Shown here piece after piece: positions 5,696-5,773 of a stretch of 5,773 bases of DNA. Source of the DNA: an uncultured Roseburia sp. (GTDB taxonomy: Bacteria; Bacillota; Clostridia; Lachnospirales; Lachnospiraceae); assembly GCA_934317215.1 (NCBI GenBank), contig CAKREH010000056.1, positions 1 through 5,773 on the forward strand, in the 5' to 3' direction. The position numbers and the translations under genes were made by a program. The first letter of the stretch is position 1, and each line of letters opens with the position of its first letter. The notes below the pieces were generated by a model, which did not search any database, was not told where the DNA came from, and was given only the letters and a program-made list of their open reading frames with translations.

Positions 5696-5773
5696 GTTTC
5701 CCATACATCTCAAAATATTCACCCGCCTGCTGCAGGGATATATTTAGTTTTTCCTGTAACTTTTTCAAAATAT
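5685..5773 (-). CDS. Second Rpn-family gene, C-terminal 28 residues only (runs off right edge)
   Basis: Reading leftward from the window edge, the open frame gives ILKKLQEKL and continues to EMYGKHIV before a TAA stop at 5687-5685. It matches the C-terminus of the gene at 4983-5495 residue for residue up to GK, and the underlying 77 bases are identical. Only the tail is visible, so whether this copy keeps the nuclease domain, and is full length, cannot be seen. It lies upstream of the shorter copy on the same strand, about 190 bases away, with no clear terminator between them, so read-through from this gene into the short one is possible. Confidence 0.8.
   Translation of the reverse strand, partial: ILKKLQEKLNISLQQAGEYFEMYGKHIV
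5697..5773. repeat. 77-base direct repeat, copy 2 (continues past right edge)
   Basis: This is identical to 4995-5071 over all 77 bases visible, including third codon positions. That implies a recent duplication, recent gene conversion, or insertion of two related elements. It extends beyond the window. Confidence 0.97.

Overview
The window looks like chromosomal DNA of a gut-type Firmicute, most likely a Lachnospiraceae member (Roseburia/Blautia-like). This is an inference from three things: moderate-to-low GC, strong Shine-Dalgarno sites, and a gene set of intracellular glycosidases, a YesM-type sensor kinase and an Rpn-family (PD-(D/E)XK 'putative transposase') gene. No rRNA, tRNA, CRISPR array or classical insertion sequence was seen.

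Layout, left to right. (1) Positions 1-411, minus strand: the N-terminal 137 residues of a YesM-like membrane sensor histidine kinase that runs off the left edge. (2) Positions 408-2540, minus strand: a complete 710-residue glycoside hydrolase family 3 enzyme of the beta-xylosidase/beta-glucosidase type. Its stop codon overlaps the kinase start (ATGA), so the two form one leftward transcription unit. (3) Positions 2541-2828: a divergent control region. It holds a weak leftward promoter, a strong rightward sigma-70-type promoter, several palindromes including a LacI-family-like operator at the rightward start point, and a leader that may fold over the next gene's ribosome binding site. (4) Positions 2829-4895, plus strand: a complete 688-residue GH42-type beta-galactosidase-like enzyme, followed by a clear intrinsic terminator. 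(5) Positions 4983-5495, minus strand: a 170-residue Rpn-family protein that keeps the family's N- and C-terminal segments but lacks the nuclease core. (6) Positions 5685-5773, minus strand: the last 28 codons of a second Rpn-family gene, whose final 77 bases in this window are identical to the first copy.

The two glycosidases lack signal peptides, so they probably act in the cytoplasm on imported plant-derived oligosaccharides. The kinase would sense an extracellular carbohydrate or related signal and, through a partner regulator not in this window, control uptake and breakdown genes. The Rpn pair is a separate accessory unit. Its shortened copy has an internal ATG with a consensus ribosome binding site just upstream, which resembles the gene-within-gene antitoxin arrangement described for Rpn nucleases. 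That part most deserves a second look.
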